Below, piece after piece: positions 34,748-43,339 of a stretch of 64,000 nucleotides of DNA (position 1 is the stretch's first letter; each line of letters begins with the position of its first letter). Made by a program: the position numbers and the translations under genes. This DNA is from JACJYE01 sp964432875. Its GTDB lineage: Bacteria > Bacteroidota > Bacteroidia > Chitinophagales > Saprospiraceae. Where the stretch lies: NCBI GenBank assembly GCA_964432875.1, contig CAYSPJ010000008.1, forward strand, positions 1 to 64,000. Reading direction: 5' to 3'. A model generated the notes under the pieces. That model was not told the DNA's origin. It did not search any database and was given only the letters and a program-made list of their open reading frames with translations.

Positions 34748-34775
34748 AATTATAATCCCATGAACATATCCTGAT
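34748..34775 (-). repeat. Conserved core of small unit 2
   Basis: A 28-base sequence identical to 34904-34931. On the minus strand it reads as the peptide end QDMFMGL plus stop TAA. In this copy the reading frame upstream (QEVVAHIN) is preceded by an in-frame TAG 15 codons before the end, so the unit has no ordinary start. Either it is a decayed peptide gene or the conservation is at RNA level. Confidence 0.9.
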
Positions 34776-34855
34776 TAATGTGCGCAACAACCTCCTGCTA
34801 CTCGCCTCCTACCCTGCTGGCGCTGCACTGTATATTGCTGGAAAAATTGAATCTG

Positions 34856-34902
34856 AAAAAGTTAGCAAGCCGCCTGGCAATGACAGACGGCTCGCTACTA
34901 AC
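34856..34902 (-). terminator. Terminator of small unit 1
   Basis: On the minus strand GTTAG..GCGAGCCGTCTG pairs with CAGGCGGCTTGCTAAC across a 7-base loop, then TTTTT. It starts 1 base after the conserved core of unit 1. Confidence 0.85.
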
Positions 34903-34903
34903 A

Positions 34904-34931
34904 AATTATAATCCCATGAACATATCCTGAT
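34904..34931 (-). repeat. Conserved core of small unit 1
   Basis: The same 28 bases as 34748-34775, encoding the C-terminus of the small ORF 34906-35007. Confidence 0.9.
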
Positions 34932-35007
34932 GATGGTTGGCTACCTCTTGCGGCTGCCAGGTGTCAACTCCACTATCTCTCTTTTCACGATACAAATATG
35001 CGGGCAT
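34906..35007 (-). CDS. Candidate 33-residue peptide (small unit 1)
   Basis: ATG to TAA on the minus strand. The peptide begins MPAYLYREKR, continues DSGVDTWQPQEVANHH and ends QDMFMGL. The neighbouring copy keeps QEV, the H and QDMFMGL with synonymous third-base changes (CAA/CAG, GTA/GTT) and a 3-base indel, which favours coding. Against coding, a promoter-like pair (CATATTTG at 34993-35000 with TTTG 20 bases upstream) would start RNA after this ATG, and copy 2 has an in-frame stop. The unit could therefore be an sRNA instead. No known family is recognised. Confidence 0.4.
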   Translation of the reverse strand: MPAYLYREKRDSGVDTWQPQEVANHHQDMFMGL

Positions 35008-35162
35008 CTTAGCGGCAAAACAAAGACAAAAATCAAACATTGTGAAAAATAAAAAAAAACAATATGTTAATACTTAAAACAAAACAAGCTGTTGTTAAGC
35101 TTACTAAATATTATGTTTACAGTAAAACATGAATCTGAGTGAAATAAACATGATTGAGGGGC

Positions 35163-35192
35163 AAAAAAAAAGCCGCACAAAAATGTGCGACT
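35163..35192 (-). terminator. Terminator of small unit 3
   Basis: On the minus strand AGTCGCACA-TTTT-TGTGCGGCT, a 9-base stem with one wobble pair, followed by T9. A classic intrinsic terminator. Confidence 0.92.
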
Positions 35193-35195
35193 CAC

Positions 35196-35223
35196 TAGCA
35201 ATGATTATAATTCCACGAATATT
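35196..35223 (-). repeat. Degenerate core of small unit 3
   Basis: On the minus strand TATTCGTGGAATTATAATCA is aligned with the cores of units 1 and 2 (14 of the 21 bases ending at the stop are identical). It is again followed by a TTG-rich spacer and a terminator. The frame before it (FVEL stop) has no start codon. Confidence 0.6.
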
Positions 35224-35353
35224 AAAAAGCAATGAATTTCAATTTAGTAACGGCGTTTGGATTAACAATATTACAAAACATTTCGCAATGCTGGAAATTT
35301 TTCGTGTTTTATTTCCACATTTTACTCCAAAAAGCCCCCTTTTAGGCTATTTT

Positions 35354-37648
35354 TCAGTGAATAACCTGAAATTTCTTGTTGATCAACCCCTGCGGGGTGT
35401 AGACACTGAGCACATAAAGCCCATCGGTAAGCTGGCTAACCGGCAACTGCATGCGGCGGGCAGCAACACGGCCAGAGTTAAAGACTTGCCTGCCATCCAA
35501 AGCATGGATGAGGATGCGCTCAAACTCCTGCCCTCCATTAAGGTGGACGTTGACGAAGCCCAGGTTAGTGGGGTTGGGGTAGACTTTGAGTAGGTTTTCT
35601 AACTTGATTTCTGGCTTTTCTGCTTCGCCAGGAGCGACGATGCGCAGCGTGAAATCGGAAATCTTCACCCCATAGGTCATCCCTTCGCCATTCATGGTAG
35701 TCGCCATACCTCCNNNNNNNNNNNNNNNNNNNNNNNNNNNNNNNNNNNNNNNNNNNNNNNNNNNNNNNNNNNNNNNNNNNNNNNNNNNNNNNNNNNNNNN
35801 NNNNNNNNNNNNNGCTAACTCGACCAGGTCGCCAGGAGAAGCAAAAACATCTCCTTCCAGGATGATTTCGTACTCCAAATAAGGTACGTTGACCGGCGTC
35901 AGAGAGCGAGCTTTGCCGTAAAACTGGCTGATAGCGAAGGTATCCAGGCCAGTAATCAGGCTATCACCATCAGTATCCAGGTGCTTGAGGTCGATATAGA
36001 GCTGCTGGAAGGGGTTATCCCAGTCATCGCCGTACTGGCCGTACCATAAATCCAAGTTGACTTCGGGTCGCGGCCGGCCTACTTCACCCATGCGCAGGCC
36101 CAAGGGCAGAAGGTCTTCCATATTGACTGCACCGTCGAAGTTAGTGTCTCCCGGCCAAACACAATCATCAAAACACATCGGGCCGTTGCCATCGCCGATA
36201 TCCAGGATGTCGACATATACTTTTACGGTCCTTTCATAGCTACAGATGCCATTGGAGAGGACGCAATATTGCAACTCGAAGTCATCTTGCCCGCTATTGA
36301 CCCCATCGGCGGGGATGTAGAGGACGATATTGTAACCAGTGACTTGCTGCCCATAAATCACGGTATCTACCGGGCCCGCCAGGAAAGAGACGGTACCCAA
36401 TTCAGCCGGAGCCTCAACCTCGAAGGAAAACTGGCTGATGGGCACGCTATACCCGATGATGAGTGGAGTCTGCTTGGGGGTTGACAAGTAAAAGGTGCTT
36501 GCCGAAGGCTCAAAATTGCTCACAAACACATATGCTGTAGCAAATTCTACCTTGTTAGGGTTGTTCGGTTCGCAGATGGAGTAGGTAAACCAGTCCACAC
36601 CGGTGAAGCCGGGTGCCGGGGTGTAGCGAACCACGCCTTTAGCATCCTGGCTTGCAACCCATTGTGCTGTGCCGTAATGAGCAGGAGAGATTTGAAAGCA
36701 GCCTGAATTTGCACCATAAAGATCGTTGGCCAATACATTGAATTCCTGCTGGCCATCGTAAGGTGTAATATAGAAGCGGTCGTCAAAAGCAAAGGTGTTA
36801 TCTTTGAGGTCCAGCACTTTAATCTGGACTACTTTATCGGCCCCGTAATAGTCAAAGAGGATGTAATCGAAACCGACGTAATCGGGATATGGCATATAAA
36901 TCGGGACATTGGCCGCGTCATTGTAGGTGCCATGCGAAGGTGAACCAGCAAGGATGTAGCCATTCGGCACAAAGACGTTCTGGGGTTGGTTTTTCCGGGT
37001 AAAGATTTTAATCGTATCAGGGCTGGAGCCATTTTCACCTAATACGACGATGCTCACCGTCCCGTTATCGCAGGAGCCCAAATCGTCACAAGCCACATAG
37101 TTCAGGTAGGCGACGCCTTGAAAGCCGGGGGCAGGAGTAAAGGTGATGGTAGAGTCGGCAGGGCTCATGGCCGCAATACCATTGTTAATCATGGAGATGC
37201 TCTTGAGGATGATGGTCCCGTTGCTGGTGGAGTCGTTTTGCAATACGTTGATGGTGACCGGCTGGCCTGAGTTGGTGGTTACATTGTCATGAACAGCGAC
37301 GACCTGAGAGGGCATCACGGTGAAATGGTATTCGCGATTGACAAAGGTAACAACATTGCCTAGGACTTTCCAAATGCGGAAGCGCACCAAATCATTGCCC
37401 ACAAAATCTTGATCAGGGGTATAAGCCAGATTGTAATGATATTGAGGGGACTGTGGGTAGGTAATGGTACCGTGTTCTGGCGCTAAAAGGACATTAGGGG
37501 CGTTGGGTTGTGAGATAAAGGTGTCCCGATAAGTCTGCCCCTGGAACACTAAAACATTGACCACCTCCGTCTGGGCAGAAGCCAATAGAGGCACGCCCAA
37601 CGCCAATAAGAAGGTGAACAATATTTTTTTGCGTAAAAATACATTCAT
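35354..37648 (-). CDS. T9SS-secreted protein with Ig-like repeats and dockerin-like segment, interrupted by an assembly gap
   Basis: At least 764 codons including 100 N. Signal peptide RKKILFTFLLALGVPLLASA. Residues 30-480 are tandem Ig/cadherin-like domains, recognisable by repeated TFTPAPGFQGVAYLNYVACD and RYTPAPGFTGVDWFTYSICE patterns. Residues about 505-590 hold EF-hand-like loops, DTNFDGAVNMEDL and DTDGDSLITGLDTF, as in a type I dockerin pair. The C-terminus (LKVYPNPTNLGFVNVHLNGG ... GLINKKFQVIH) is a T9SS type A sorting domain, so the protein is exported across the outer membrane and probably cell-attached. Both sides of the gap read in the same frame, but the true gap length is unknown. 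Confidence 0.88.
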   Translation of the reverse strand: MNVFLRKKILFTFLLALGVPLLASAQTEVVNVLVFQGQTYRDTFISQPNAPNVLLAPEHGTITYPQSPQYHYNLAYTPDQDFVGNDLVRFRIWKVLGNVVTFVNREYHFTVMPSQVVAVHDNVTTNSGQPVTINVLQNDSTSNGTIILKSISMINNGIAAMSPADSTITFTPAPGFQGVAYLNYVACDDLGSCDNGTVSIVVLGENGSSPDTIKIFTRKNQPQNVFVPNGYILAGSPSHGTYNDAANVPIYMPYPDYVGFDYILFDYYGADKVVQIKVLDLKDNTFAFDDRFYITPYDGQQEFNVLANDLYGANSGCFQISPAHYGTAQWVASQDAKGVVRYTPAPGFTGVDWFTYSICEPNNPNKVEFATAYVFVSNFEPSASTFYLSTPKQTPLIIGYSVPISQFSFEVEAPAELGTVSFLAGPVDTVIYGQQVTGYNIVLYIPADGVNSGQDDFELQYCVLSNGICSYERTVKVYVDILDIGDGNGPMCFDDCVWPGDTNFDGAVNMEDLLPLGLRMGEVGRPRPEVNLDLWYGQYGDDWDNPFQQLYIDLKHLDTDGDSLITGLDTFAISQFYGKARSLTPVNVPYLEYEIILEGDVFASPGDLVELXXXXXXXXXXXXXXXXXXXXXXXXXXXXXXXXXXGGMATTMNGEGMTYGVKISDFTLRIVAPGEAEKPEIKLENLLKVYPNPTNLGFVNVHLNGGQEFERILIHALDGRQVFNSGRVAARRMQLPVSQLTDGLYVLSVYTPQGLINKKFQVIH
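35714..35813. other. Assembly gap of exactly 100 N
   Basis: A round placeholder number, so the real missing length is unknown. The gap lies between the dockerin-like region and the sorting domain of the T9SS protein. Confidence 0.98.
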
Positions 37649-37747
37649 GGCTCGTGGATTTTTTAATCATTGCTAATTCTAAAAAGGGCTAATCATTGCT
37701 TTGCCCGGGCAAGATACGACTTTTATTTACATTCTACGAAAATTTTT

Positions 37748-37778
37748 TTTGCTTGTTTCAAATTCACCGGTAATTTTG
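37748..37778 (+). promoter_or_regulatory. Textbook promoter in the 325-base intergenic region
   Basis: TTTG (37748-37751), 19 bases, TAATTTTG (37771-37778): both boxes at ideal spacing. It would give a leader of about 190 bases before the ATG at 37974. The leader holds a small hairpin (GGGGAG/CTCCCC near 37904-37921). On the other side, TAATCATTGCT occurs twice (near 37664 and 37690). Nothing else is seen in this gap. Confidence 0.7.
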
Positions 37779-37973
37779 AGTGGCTTTTCCCGTTTGAAAT
37801 GCCGACAGCCGGGAGTTTGAGGTTAAGCGCTGGCTATACCCCAGTCGAAATTACCCGTTTCAGGGTATTTCAGCTCAGGCGGCAGCTTAGTTTTGGAGCC
37901 AAGGGGGAGTTTGCCCTCCCCGATGCCTTATCCCATTCCCCTAAGCCCCTGCAAATATAAAGTAATCTTTAAT

Positions 37974-39395
37974 ATGTACAACAGTAAATTGTACGCTATC
38001 CTGGAACACTTCGACAAGTATGAGCAGAACCGCTGCCGAAAGTACATCCAGTCGCCCTATTTTAACCCCAGCGAAGAACTGGCGACCCTCTATGAGCTTT
38101 TCATCGAAGCTATCAACCAGCAAGCCCCCTCAAAACTGGAAAAAGAAGCGCTATGGGAGGCGATCCAACCCAAGAGGGCTTTTGATGATGTCAGGTTCCG
38201 CAAGTATTGTTCTGACTTGCTCAAGCTGATTGAAGGCTTTATGGCCCAGACTACTTATGAAACCAAGCAGCTGCAGCAAGCCACCTACTTGATGGAGGCG
38301 GTGGCGAAGAAAAAAGTGCCGGCGCTGTACAGCACTGCCATGCGTACCGCTCGGAGGCTATCCGAAAAACAACCTTATCGCTCAGCCGAATATTATTATC
38401 ATCAGTACAGTATTGAGCAGAACTACTACAATCTGACCGAATTTGAGACCAAACGCTCCAACCGCACCAACATTGAGGACATCGCCAATAATCTCGATAT
38501 CTTTTACCTGGCGGAGAAGCTAAGGATCTTATGTGCAGCAATTACCCAACAGACTTTTGTCTCGCATGATTATGAGTTGCTGTTTATAAAAGACATTATC
38601 AGGCATCTCGAAAACTTCGACGCCGAGAAATACCCCCCTATTGCTGTCTATTACCAAATCTACCTCACCTTAACGGATACCGAAGATGAAAGCCACTACT
38701 TCAAGTTAAAAAAGCTGCTGGAACGATATGGCTTGTTGTTTCCTCCCAGCGAGGCCAGGGATATCCTCTACATCTCTGCACAAAACTATTGCATCCGGAA
38801 AATCAACCTTGGCCACCTAAAATTCATGGAGGAGCTTTTCCAATTGTACCTGGACTTGCTGGACAAAGGCATCCTGACGGCAGAGGGTGAACTATCGCCC
38901 TGGTATTTTAAAAATATCGTGGTTATTGCATTGCGGTTGGGCAAGTATGACTGGACTGAAAAGTTTATCAAAGACTATCAGGATAGCCTCCCGGAATCTT
39001 CACGAGAAAATGCCGTAACCTATAATCTTGCTCAAGTATATTTTTATCAAAAAAGGCATGAAGAGGTCATAAAATTACTACAAACCGTTGAATACGATGA
39101 TGTTGCATACAACCTTGGCTCAAAATCGATGTTGCTTGCGACCTATTACGAAACCGACGAGATTGAACCGCTTTACTCCCTTTTTGAGAGCTTTAGGGCA
39201 TTCTTGAACCGTCATAAAGATATCCCTGCCGAAAGGCGGGAGAGCTATTTGAACCTGATCAAATTCACAAAGAAACTGACCAGGATCGTCCCTGGTGAAA
39301 AGCGGGAGCTAACAAAGATCAGGGATGATGCCGAACGGGTAAAGAACATCGCAAGCTTCAACTGGCTACAAGAGAAAATCGCCGAGTTGGAATAG
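37974..39395 (+). CDS. Large all-helical protein, unknown function (TPR-like)
   Basis: 473 residues from the ATG at 37974. The open frame extends upstream to 37893, but that part is low-complexity and starts from TTG. There is no signal peptide. The sequence is almost entirely amphipathic helices with many Tyr, Leu, Lys and Glu (YNSKLYAILEHFDKYEQNR, RYIQSPYFNP-like KYIQSPYFNPSEEL near the start, NAVTYNLAQVYFYQKRHEEV late), consistent with TPR-type helical repeats. I believe similar proteins occur in several copies in Saprospiria genomes, but no function is known. It ends before a perfect terminator hairpin. Confidence 0.82.
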   Translation: MYNSKLYAILEHFDKYEQNRCRKYIQSPYFNPSEELATLYELFIEAINQQAPSKLEKEALWEAIQPKRAFDDVRFRKYCSDLLKLIEGFMAQTTYETKQLQQATYLMEAVAKKKVPALYSTAMRTARRLSEKQPYRSAEYYYHQYSIEQNYYNLTEFETKRSNRTNIEDIANNLDIFYLAEKLRILCAAITQQTFVSHDYELLFIKDIIRHLENFDAEKYPPIAVYYQIYLTLTDTEDESHYFKLKKLLERYGLLFPPSEARDILYISAQNYCIRKINLGHLKFMEELFQLYLDLLDKGILTAEGELSPWYFKNIVVIALRLGKYDWTEKFIKDYQDSLPESSRENAVTYNLAQVYFYQKRHEEVIKLLQTVEYDDVAYNLGSKSMLLATYYETDEIEPLYSLFESFRAFLNRHKDIPAERRESYLNLIKFTKKLTRIVPGEKRELTKIRDDAERVKNIASFNWLQEKIAELE

Positions 39396-39411
39396 CCTCT
39401 CCCTTGAAACG

Positions 39412-39441
39412 CCAAAGGCGCAGTCTATACTGCGCCTTTGG
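39412..39441. terminator. Perfect 12-base stem between convergent genes
   Basis: CCAAAGGCGCAG-TCTATA-CTGCGCCTTTGG, 16 bases after the stop of the helical protein and 30 bases before the end of ppdK. The T tract is weak on both strands. Confidence 0.75.
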
Positions 39442-39471
39442 TTTATCTACACCCCAAGCTTAAGGGCATGT

Positions 39472-42240
39472 TCAGCATGAATCCACGCCGGTCAATACTC
39501 TCGCCCGGATGTTCATCGCGTCTTTGACTACCGCTTGTGCCGCAACCAGGCGAGCGATTGGCACGCGGAAGGGCGAGCAGCTCACGTAGTCCAGGCCGGC
39601 TTGGTGGAAAAACTCGATAGAAGCCGGGTCGCCGCCATGTTCGCCGCAGACTCCCATCATCAGGCCGGGCTTGGTTTGGTGACCGCGCTCCACAGCCATC
39701 TTCACCAGCTGGCCGACGCCATCCTGGTCGATGGTCTGGAAGGGATCAGCATGCAGGATGCCCTTCTCCAGATAAATCGGCAGGAACTTGCTGACGTCAT
39801 CGCGGGAGAAGCCCAAAGCCATCTGCGTGAGGTCGTTGGTACCAAAGGAGAAGAAATCAGCACACTTAGCCAGGCTATCAGCTACCAGCGCCGCGCGCGG
39901 CACTTCGATCATCGAACCGATTTTGACCTCGATGGAATCCCCTCTTTCGCGGAATACCTGCTGCGCTACCTCGCGGATGTAATCGCGTTGCATTTTCAGC
40001 TCATTGCCCACGGTAGTAAGCGGGATCATGATTTCAGGGTCGACTTTGATGCCCTTGGCTTTCAGGTTGAGCGCAGCCTCCAGGATGGCGCGCACCTGCA
40101 TGGCCGATATCTCGGGATAAGTATTGGCCAGGCGGCAGCCGCGGTGCCCCAGCATGGGGTTCACCTCCTGCAGCTCTTCAATATGTTCTTTGACGCGCTC
40201 TACCGATATGCCCATATCATCGGCCATAAACTGGATGGCTTCTTCGGTAGTGGGCAGGAACTCGTGCAGCGGCGGGTCGAGCAGGCGGATAGTCACCGGC
40301 AGGCCTTCCATGGCAGCCAGCAGGCCTTCAAAATCCTCGCGCTGGTATGGCAACAGCTTAGCCAGCGCTTCCTTGCGCCCAGCTTCGTCTTCAGCCAGGA
40401 TCATTTCGCGCACCGCGATGATGCGGTCGCCCTGGAAGAACATGTGTTCGGTACGGCACAGTCCAATGCCAGTGGCGCCAAAGTTGCGGGCAGCGACGGC
40501 ATCTTCCGGTGTATCCGCATTGGCACGCACGCTCAGGCGGGCGTAGCGGTCGGATAAATCCATCAGCCTGCCAAAGTCGCCGCTGAGAGCGACCTCACGA
40601 GTGGCGACTTTGCCTTCAAACACCTGTCCAGTAGTACCGTTAAGGGATATCCAGTCGCCTTCCCGGAAAGAGGTACCGTTAGTGTTGATCGTCTTGGTAT
40701 TGTAGTCGATAAACAGGGTACCAGCACCAGAGACACAGCACTTGCCCATGCCCCGAGCCACTACGGCGGCATGTGAAGTCATACCGCCTCGGCTGGTGAG
40801 TATCCCCTTGGCATGATCCATGCCCTGGATGTCTTCAGGAGAGGTTTCTTTGCGCACCAAAATCACGTCTTTGCCTTTGCTCGCCCACTCGACCGCATCT
40901 TCGGCGAAGAAGACGATCTGACCGGTGGCGGCACCGGGCGAAGCCGGCAATCCACGGGCAATCTCCCGGGCTTTGGCGGCGGCTTCGGGGTCGAATACAG
41001 GGTGTAATAGCTCATCTAGTTTTCCGGGTTCGATGCGTAGAAGGGCTTCTTTGTCGTTGAGCATGCCTTCGTCCATCATTTCAATAGCGATGCGCACCAT
41101 GGCCTGGCCAGTGCGTTTGCCATTGCGGGTCTGCAACAACCAGAGTTTGCCTTCTTCGATGGTAAATTCCAGATCCTGCATATCTTTATAGTGGTCTTCC
41201 AGTTTCTGCTGGATTTCATCCAATTCATAATACAGGCCAGGCATGGCTTCCTCCAGTGAGGGGTAATGCTGCCGACGCTCTTCTTCGGAAACACCAGCTA
41301 GTTTCGCCCAGCGCTCCGAGCCTTCGCGGGTCACCTGCTGTGGCGTGCGAGTACCCGCTACAACATCTTCACCCTGGGCGTTGATGAGGTATTCGCCGGT
41401 AAATACGTCCTCTCCGGTTGCGGGGTCGCGGGTAAAAGCTACACCAGTAGCGGAGGTATCGCCCATATTGCCAAACACCATGACTTGCACGTTGACGGCC
41501 GTACCCCAGTCGGCGGGTATACCATTGAGGGCGCGGTAGTGGATGGCGCGGTTGTTCATCCAGCTGTCAAAAACAGCGGTGATGCTGCCCCAGAGTTGTT
41601 CCCAGGGGTCTTGCGGGAAAGCCCTGCCGGTGCGTTTTTCAATCAAAACGCTAAAGCGGCGGCAAAGCTCGACGAGGTCATCTTTCGACAACTCGGTATC
41701 CACTTCTACGCCCTTTTCTTCTTTGAGCTCGTCCAGCACCACCTCAAAGGGGTCATCGTCTTCCTTGTTTTCGGGTTTCAGCCCCATCACCACATCGCCA
41801 TACATCTGCATGAAGCGGCGGTAGGAGTCCCAAGCTGCGCGTGCGTTGCCTGTTTTTTGGGCAAAGCCCTCCACTACGGCATCGTTCATGCCCAGGTTGA
41901 GCACCGTATCCATCATGCCTGGCATGGAAGCGCGAGCGCCGGAGCGCACGGAGAGCAGCAGTGGGTTTTCCGGCAAGCCGAATATTTTACCAGTCTCTTG
42001 CTCCAACTGGCGTACTCCGGCCTGTACTTGGATATCAAGCAGCTGCAATACTTCTTTTTTGCCTTTTTTGTAATAGTGGGTACAGGCTTCGGTGGTGATG
42101 GTAAAACCTGGAGGCACCGGTATGCCAAGCAAACTCATTTCCGCTAGATTGGCACCTTTGCCGCCTAGCAGTTCTTTCATCTTTGCATTGCCATCAGCTT
42201 TTTTGTTGCCAAAGGCATAAACGTACTTTACTTCATTCAT
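39472..42240 (-). CDS. ppdK: Pyruvate, phosphate dikinase
   Basis: Interconverts pyruvate, ATP and phosphate with phosphoenolpyruvate, AMP and pyrophosphate at the glycolysis/gluconeogenesis branch. 922 residues, slightly longer than the typical 870-900. The N-terminal ATP-grasp domain has GGKGANLAEMSLLGIPVPPG. The swivelling domain carries the phospho-acceptor His490 in GGMTSHAAVVARG, and the C-terminal TIM barrel contains FSFGTNDLTQMALG and GVCGEHGGDP (catalytic Cys). A near-consensus box TAACTTTA lies 49-56 bases upstream on the minus strand. dapB is next upstream with a 185-base gap. Confidence 0.97.
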   Translation of the reverse strand: MNEVKYVYAFGNKKADGNAKMKELLGGKGANLAEMSLLGIPVPPGFTITTEACTHYYKKGKKEVLQLLDIQVQAGVRQLEQETGKIFGLPENPLLLSVRSGARASMPGMMDTVLNLGMNDAVVEGFAQKTGNARAAWDSYRRFMQMYGDVVMGLKPENKEDDDPFEVVLDELKEEKGVEVDTELSKDDLVELCRRFSVLIEKRTGRAFPQDPWEQLWGSITAVFDSWMNNRAIHYRALNGIPADWGTAVNVQVMVFGNMGDTSATGVAFTRDPATGEDVFTGEYLINAQGEDVVAGTRTPQQVTREGSERWAKLAGVSEEERRQHYPSLEEAMPGLYYELDEIQQKLEDHYKDMQDLEFTIEEGKLWLLQTRNGKRTGQAMVRIAIEMMDEGMLNDKEALLRIEPGKLDELLHPVFDPEAAAKAREIARGLPASPGAATGQIVFFAEDAVEWASKGKDVILVRKETSPEDIQGMDHAKGILTSRGGMTSHAAVVARGMGKCCVSGAGTLFIDYNTKTINTNGTSFREGDWISLNGTTGQVFEGKVATREVALSGDFGRLMDLSDRYARLSVRANADTPEDAVAARNFGATGIGLCRTEHMFFQGDRIIAVREMILAEDEAGRKEALAKLLPYQREDFEGLLAAMEGLPVTIRLLDPPLHEFLPTTEEAIQFMADDMGISVERVKEHIEELQEVNPMLGHRGCRLANTYPEISAMQVRAILEAALNLKAKGIKVDPEIMIPLTTVGNELKMQRDYIREVAQQVFRERGDSIEVKIGSMIEVPRAALVADSLAKCADFFSFGTNDLTQMALGFSRDDVSKFLPIYLEKGILHADPFQTIDQDGVGQLVKMAVERGHQTKPGLMMGVCGEHGGDPASIEFFHQAGLDYVSCSPFRVPIARLVAAQAVVKDAMNIRARVLTGVDSC

Positions 42241-42425
42241 GGCGAGGGAATTTTCCTACGGCAATATCGCCGGTTTTAAAAACTGGCTTAAAGTTAATAC
42301 CACGGCAGCCGCCGCCGGAATGATATTCCTCAGCAGGAGGGCTAATATTAATCATCGGAGCGGATTATGGATGGCCTCTGCCAGGGCGGCGTAGTGGCAA
42401 ACCTAGCTAAAGGAAGCCCTTAAAA

Positions 42426-43148
42426 CTAAATCCTAAAACCCAACATATCTTCCATCCCGAAGCACCCCTGGCGGCCAGGGAGCCAATGAGCGGCCTGGAG
42501 CGCGCCCCGGGCAAAGCCTTCGCGGGAATAGGCCTCATGGCAGATGGTGATCGAATCCAAGGGTGAATCGTAGCGCACCTCATGGGTGCCCGGCACCTCC
42601 CCTTGGCGGATGGAGCGGATAAGCAGCTGCTCTTCGCTGGCCGGGGCTTCGTTGACCCACTCCTTTTTACCCGGGAGCTCCTCCATGATGGCCTGTGCCA
42701 GGGTGATGGCTGTGCCGCTGGGTGCGTCAATCTTGTGGATATGGTGGGTTTCTTGCAGCTCGGCCCCGTATTGGGGTTGGCTGCGCATCAGATGGGCCAG
42801 GTAGCGGTTCAAGGCGAAAAAGATATTGACCCCGATGCTGAAGTTGGAGGCGTAGAAGAAAGCCCCCTGATGCAGGCCGCACAACGCCTGTACTTCTCCC
42901 ATGCGGCTGAGCCATCCAGTGGTGCCGCACACTACTGGTACGCCCGCTTCCAGGCAAAGCTGGATATTGCCAAACGCATGCTCCGGCCTACTGAACTCGA
43001 TGGCAGCCTCGGCGGCCTTCAAATCCGCTGCGCCCAAACTGGCCGCCGCTCTGCTGTCCACCCGCAGCACGATCTCATCTCCCGCCTCTAATGCCAAGTG
43101 CTCAATGGCTTTGCCCATTTTCCCGTATCCGAGCAGTGCGATTTTCAT
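42426..43148 (-). CDS. dapB: 4-Hydroxy-tetrahydrodipicolinate reductase DapB
   Basis: NAD(P)H-dependent reductase of the diaminopimelate/lysine pathway. The 240 residues match the shorter form common in Bacteroidota. Visible are the Rossmann motif IALLGYGKMGKAI (residues 3-15), the substrate-binding CGTTGW, SNFSIGVN, and the catalytic region ETHHIHKIDAPSGTAITLA with its His pair and Lys. The usual HRRDS late motif reads GEVPGTHEVRYDS. A near-consensus box TAACTTTA lies about 57 bases upstream on the minus strand. No other lysine gene is adjacent. Confidence 0.95.
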   Translation of the reverse strand: MKIALLGYGKMGKAIEHLALEAGDEIVLRVDSRAAASLGAADLKAAEAAIEFSRPEHAFGNIQLCLEAGVPVVCGTTGWLSRMGEVQALCGLHQGAFFYASNFSIGVNIFFALNRYLAHLMRSQPQYGAELQETHHIHKIDAPSGTAITLAQAIMEELPGKKEWVNEAPASEEQLLIRSIRQGEVPGTHEVRYDSPLDSITICHEAYSREGFARGALQAAHWLPGRQGCFGMEDMLGFRI

Positions 43149-43306
43149 AAATGTGCTTGAAAAAAATAAATTAAAACATGTGACTCAAGTTTAAATCTGC
43201 GTCTTAAAGTTAACCCCCACCTCCCCAAAAAACAGGACTCCAAAACACGCTTGCCCCCCTCCCAACAAACCAAGGCTCTAATTTACACGAATAAGCACGT
43301 GATTTG

Positions 43307-43337
43307 CGGCTCTGCACTTTTAGCAGGGCCGTTTTTT
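43307..43337 (+). terminator. Plus-strand-oriented terminator abutting the mutS stop
   Basis: CGGCTCTGC-ACTTTTA-GCAGGGCCG with one wobble pair, then T6 on the plus strand, ending 3 bases before the mutS stop. Both flanking genes are on the minus strand, where the T tract is replaced by CAAATC. It could stop plus-strand antisense transcription into mutS. Confidence 0.55.
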
Positions 43338-43339
43338 CT

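Noticed and set aside
35129..35593. 154-codon plus-strand ORF across the small units and the end of the T9SS gene
   Set aside because: It runs through a terminator and the antisense of the sorting domain; no promoter and no homologous features.
39535..40557. 340-codon plus-strand ORF opposite ppdK
   Set aside because: It lies wholly within the conserved ppdK sequence, is His/Gln/Asp-rich as expected of an antisense frame, and resembles no protein.
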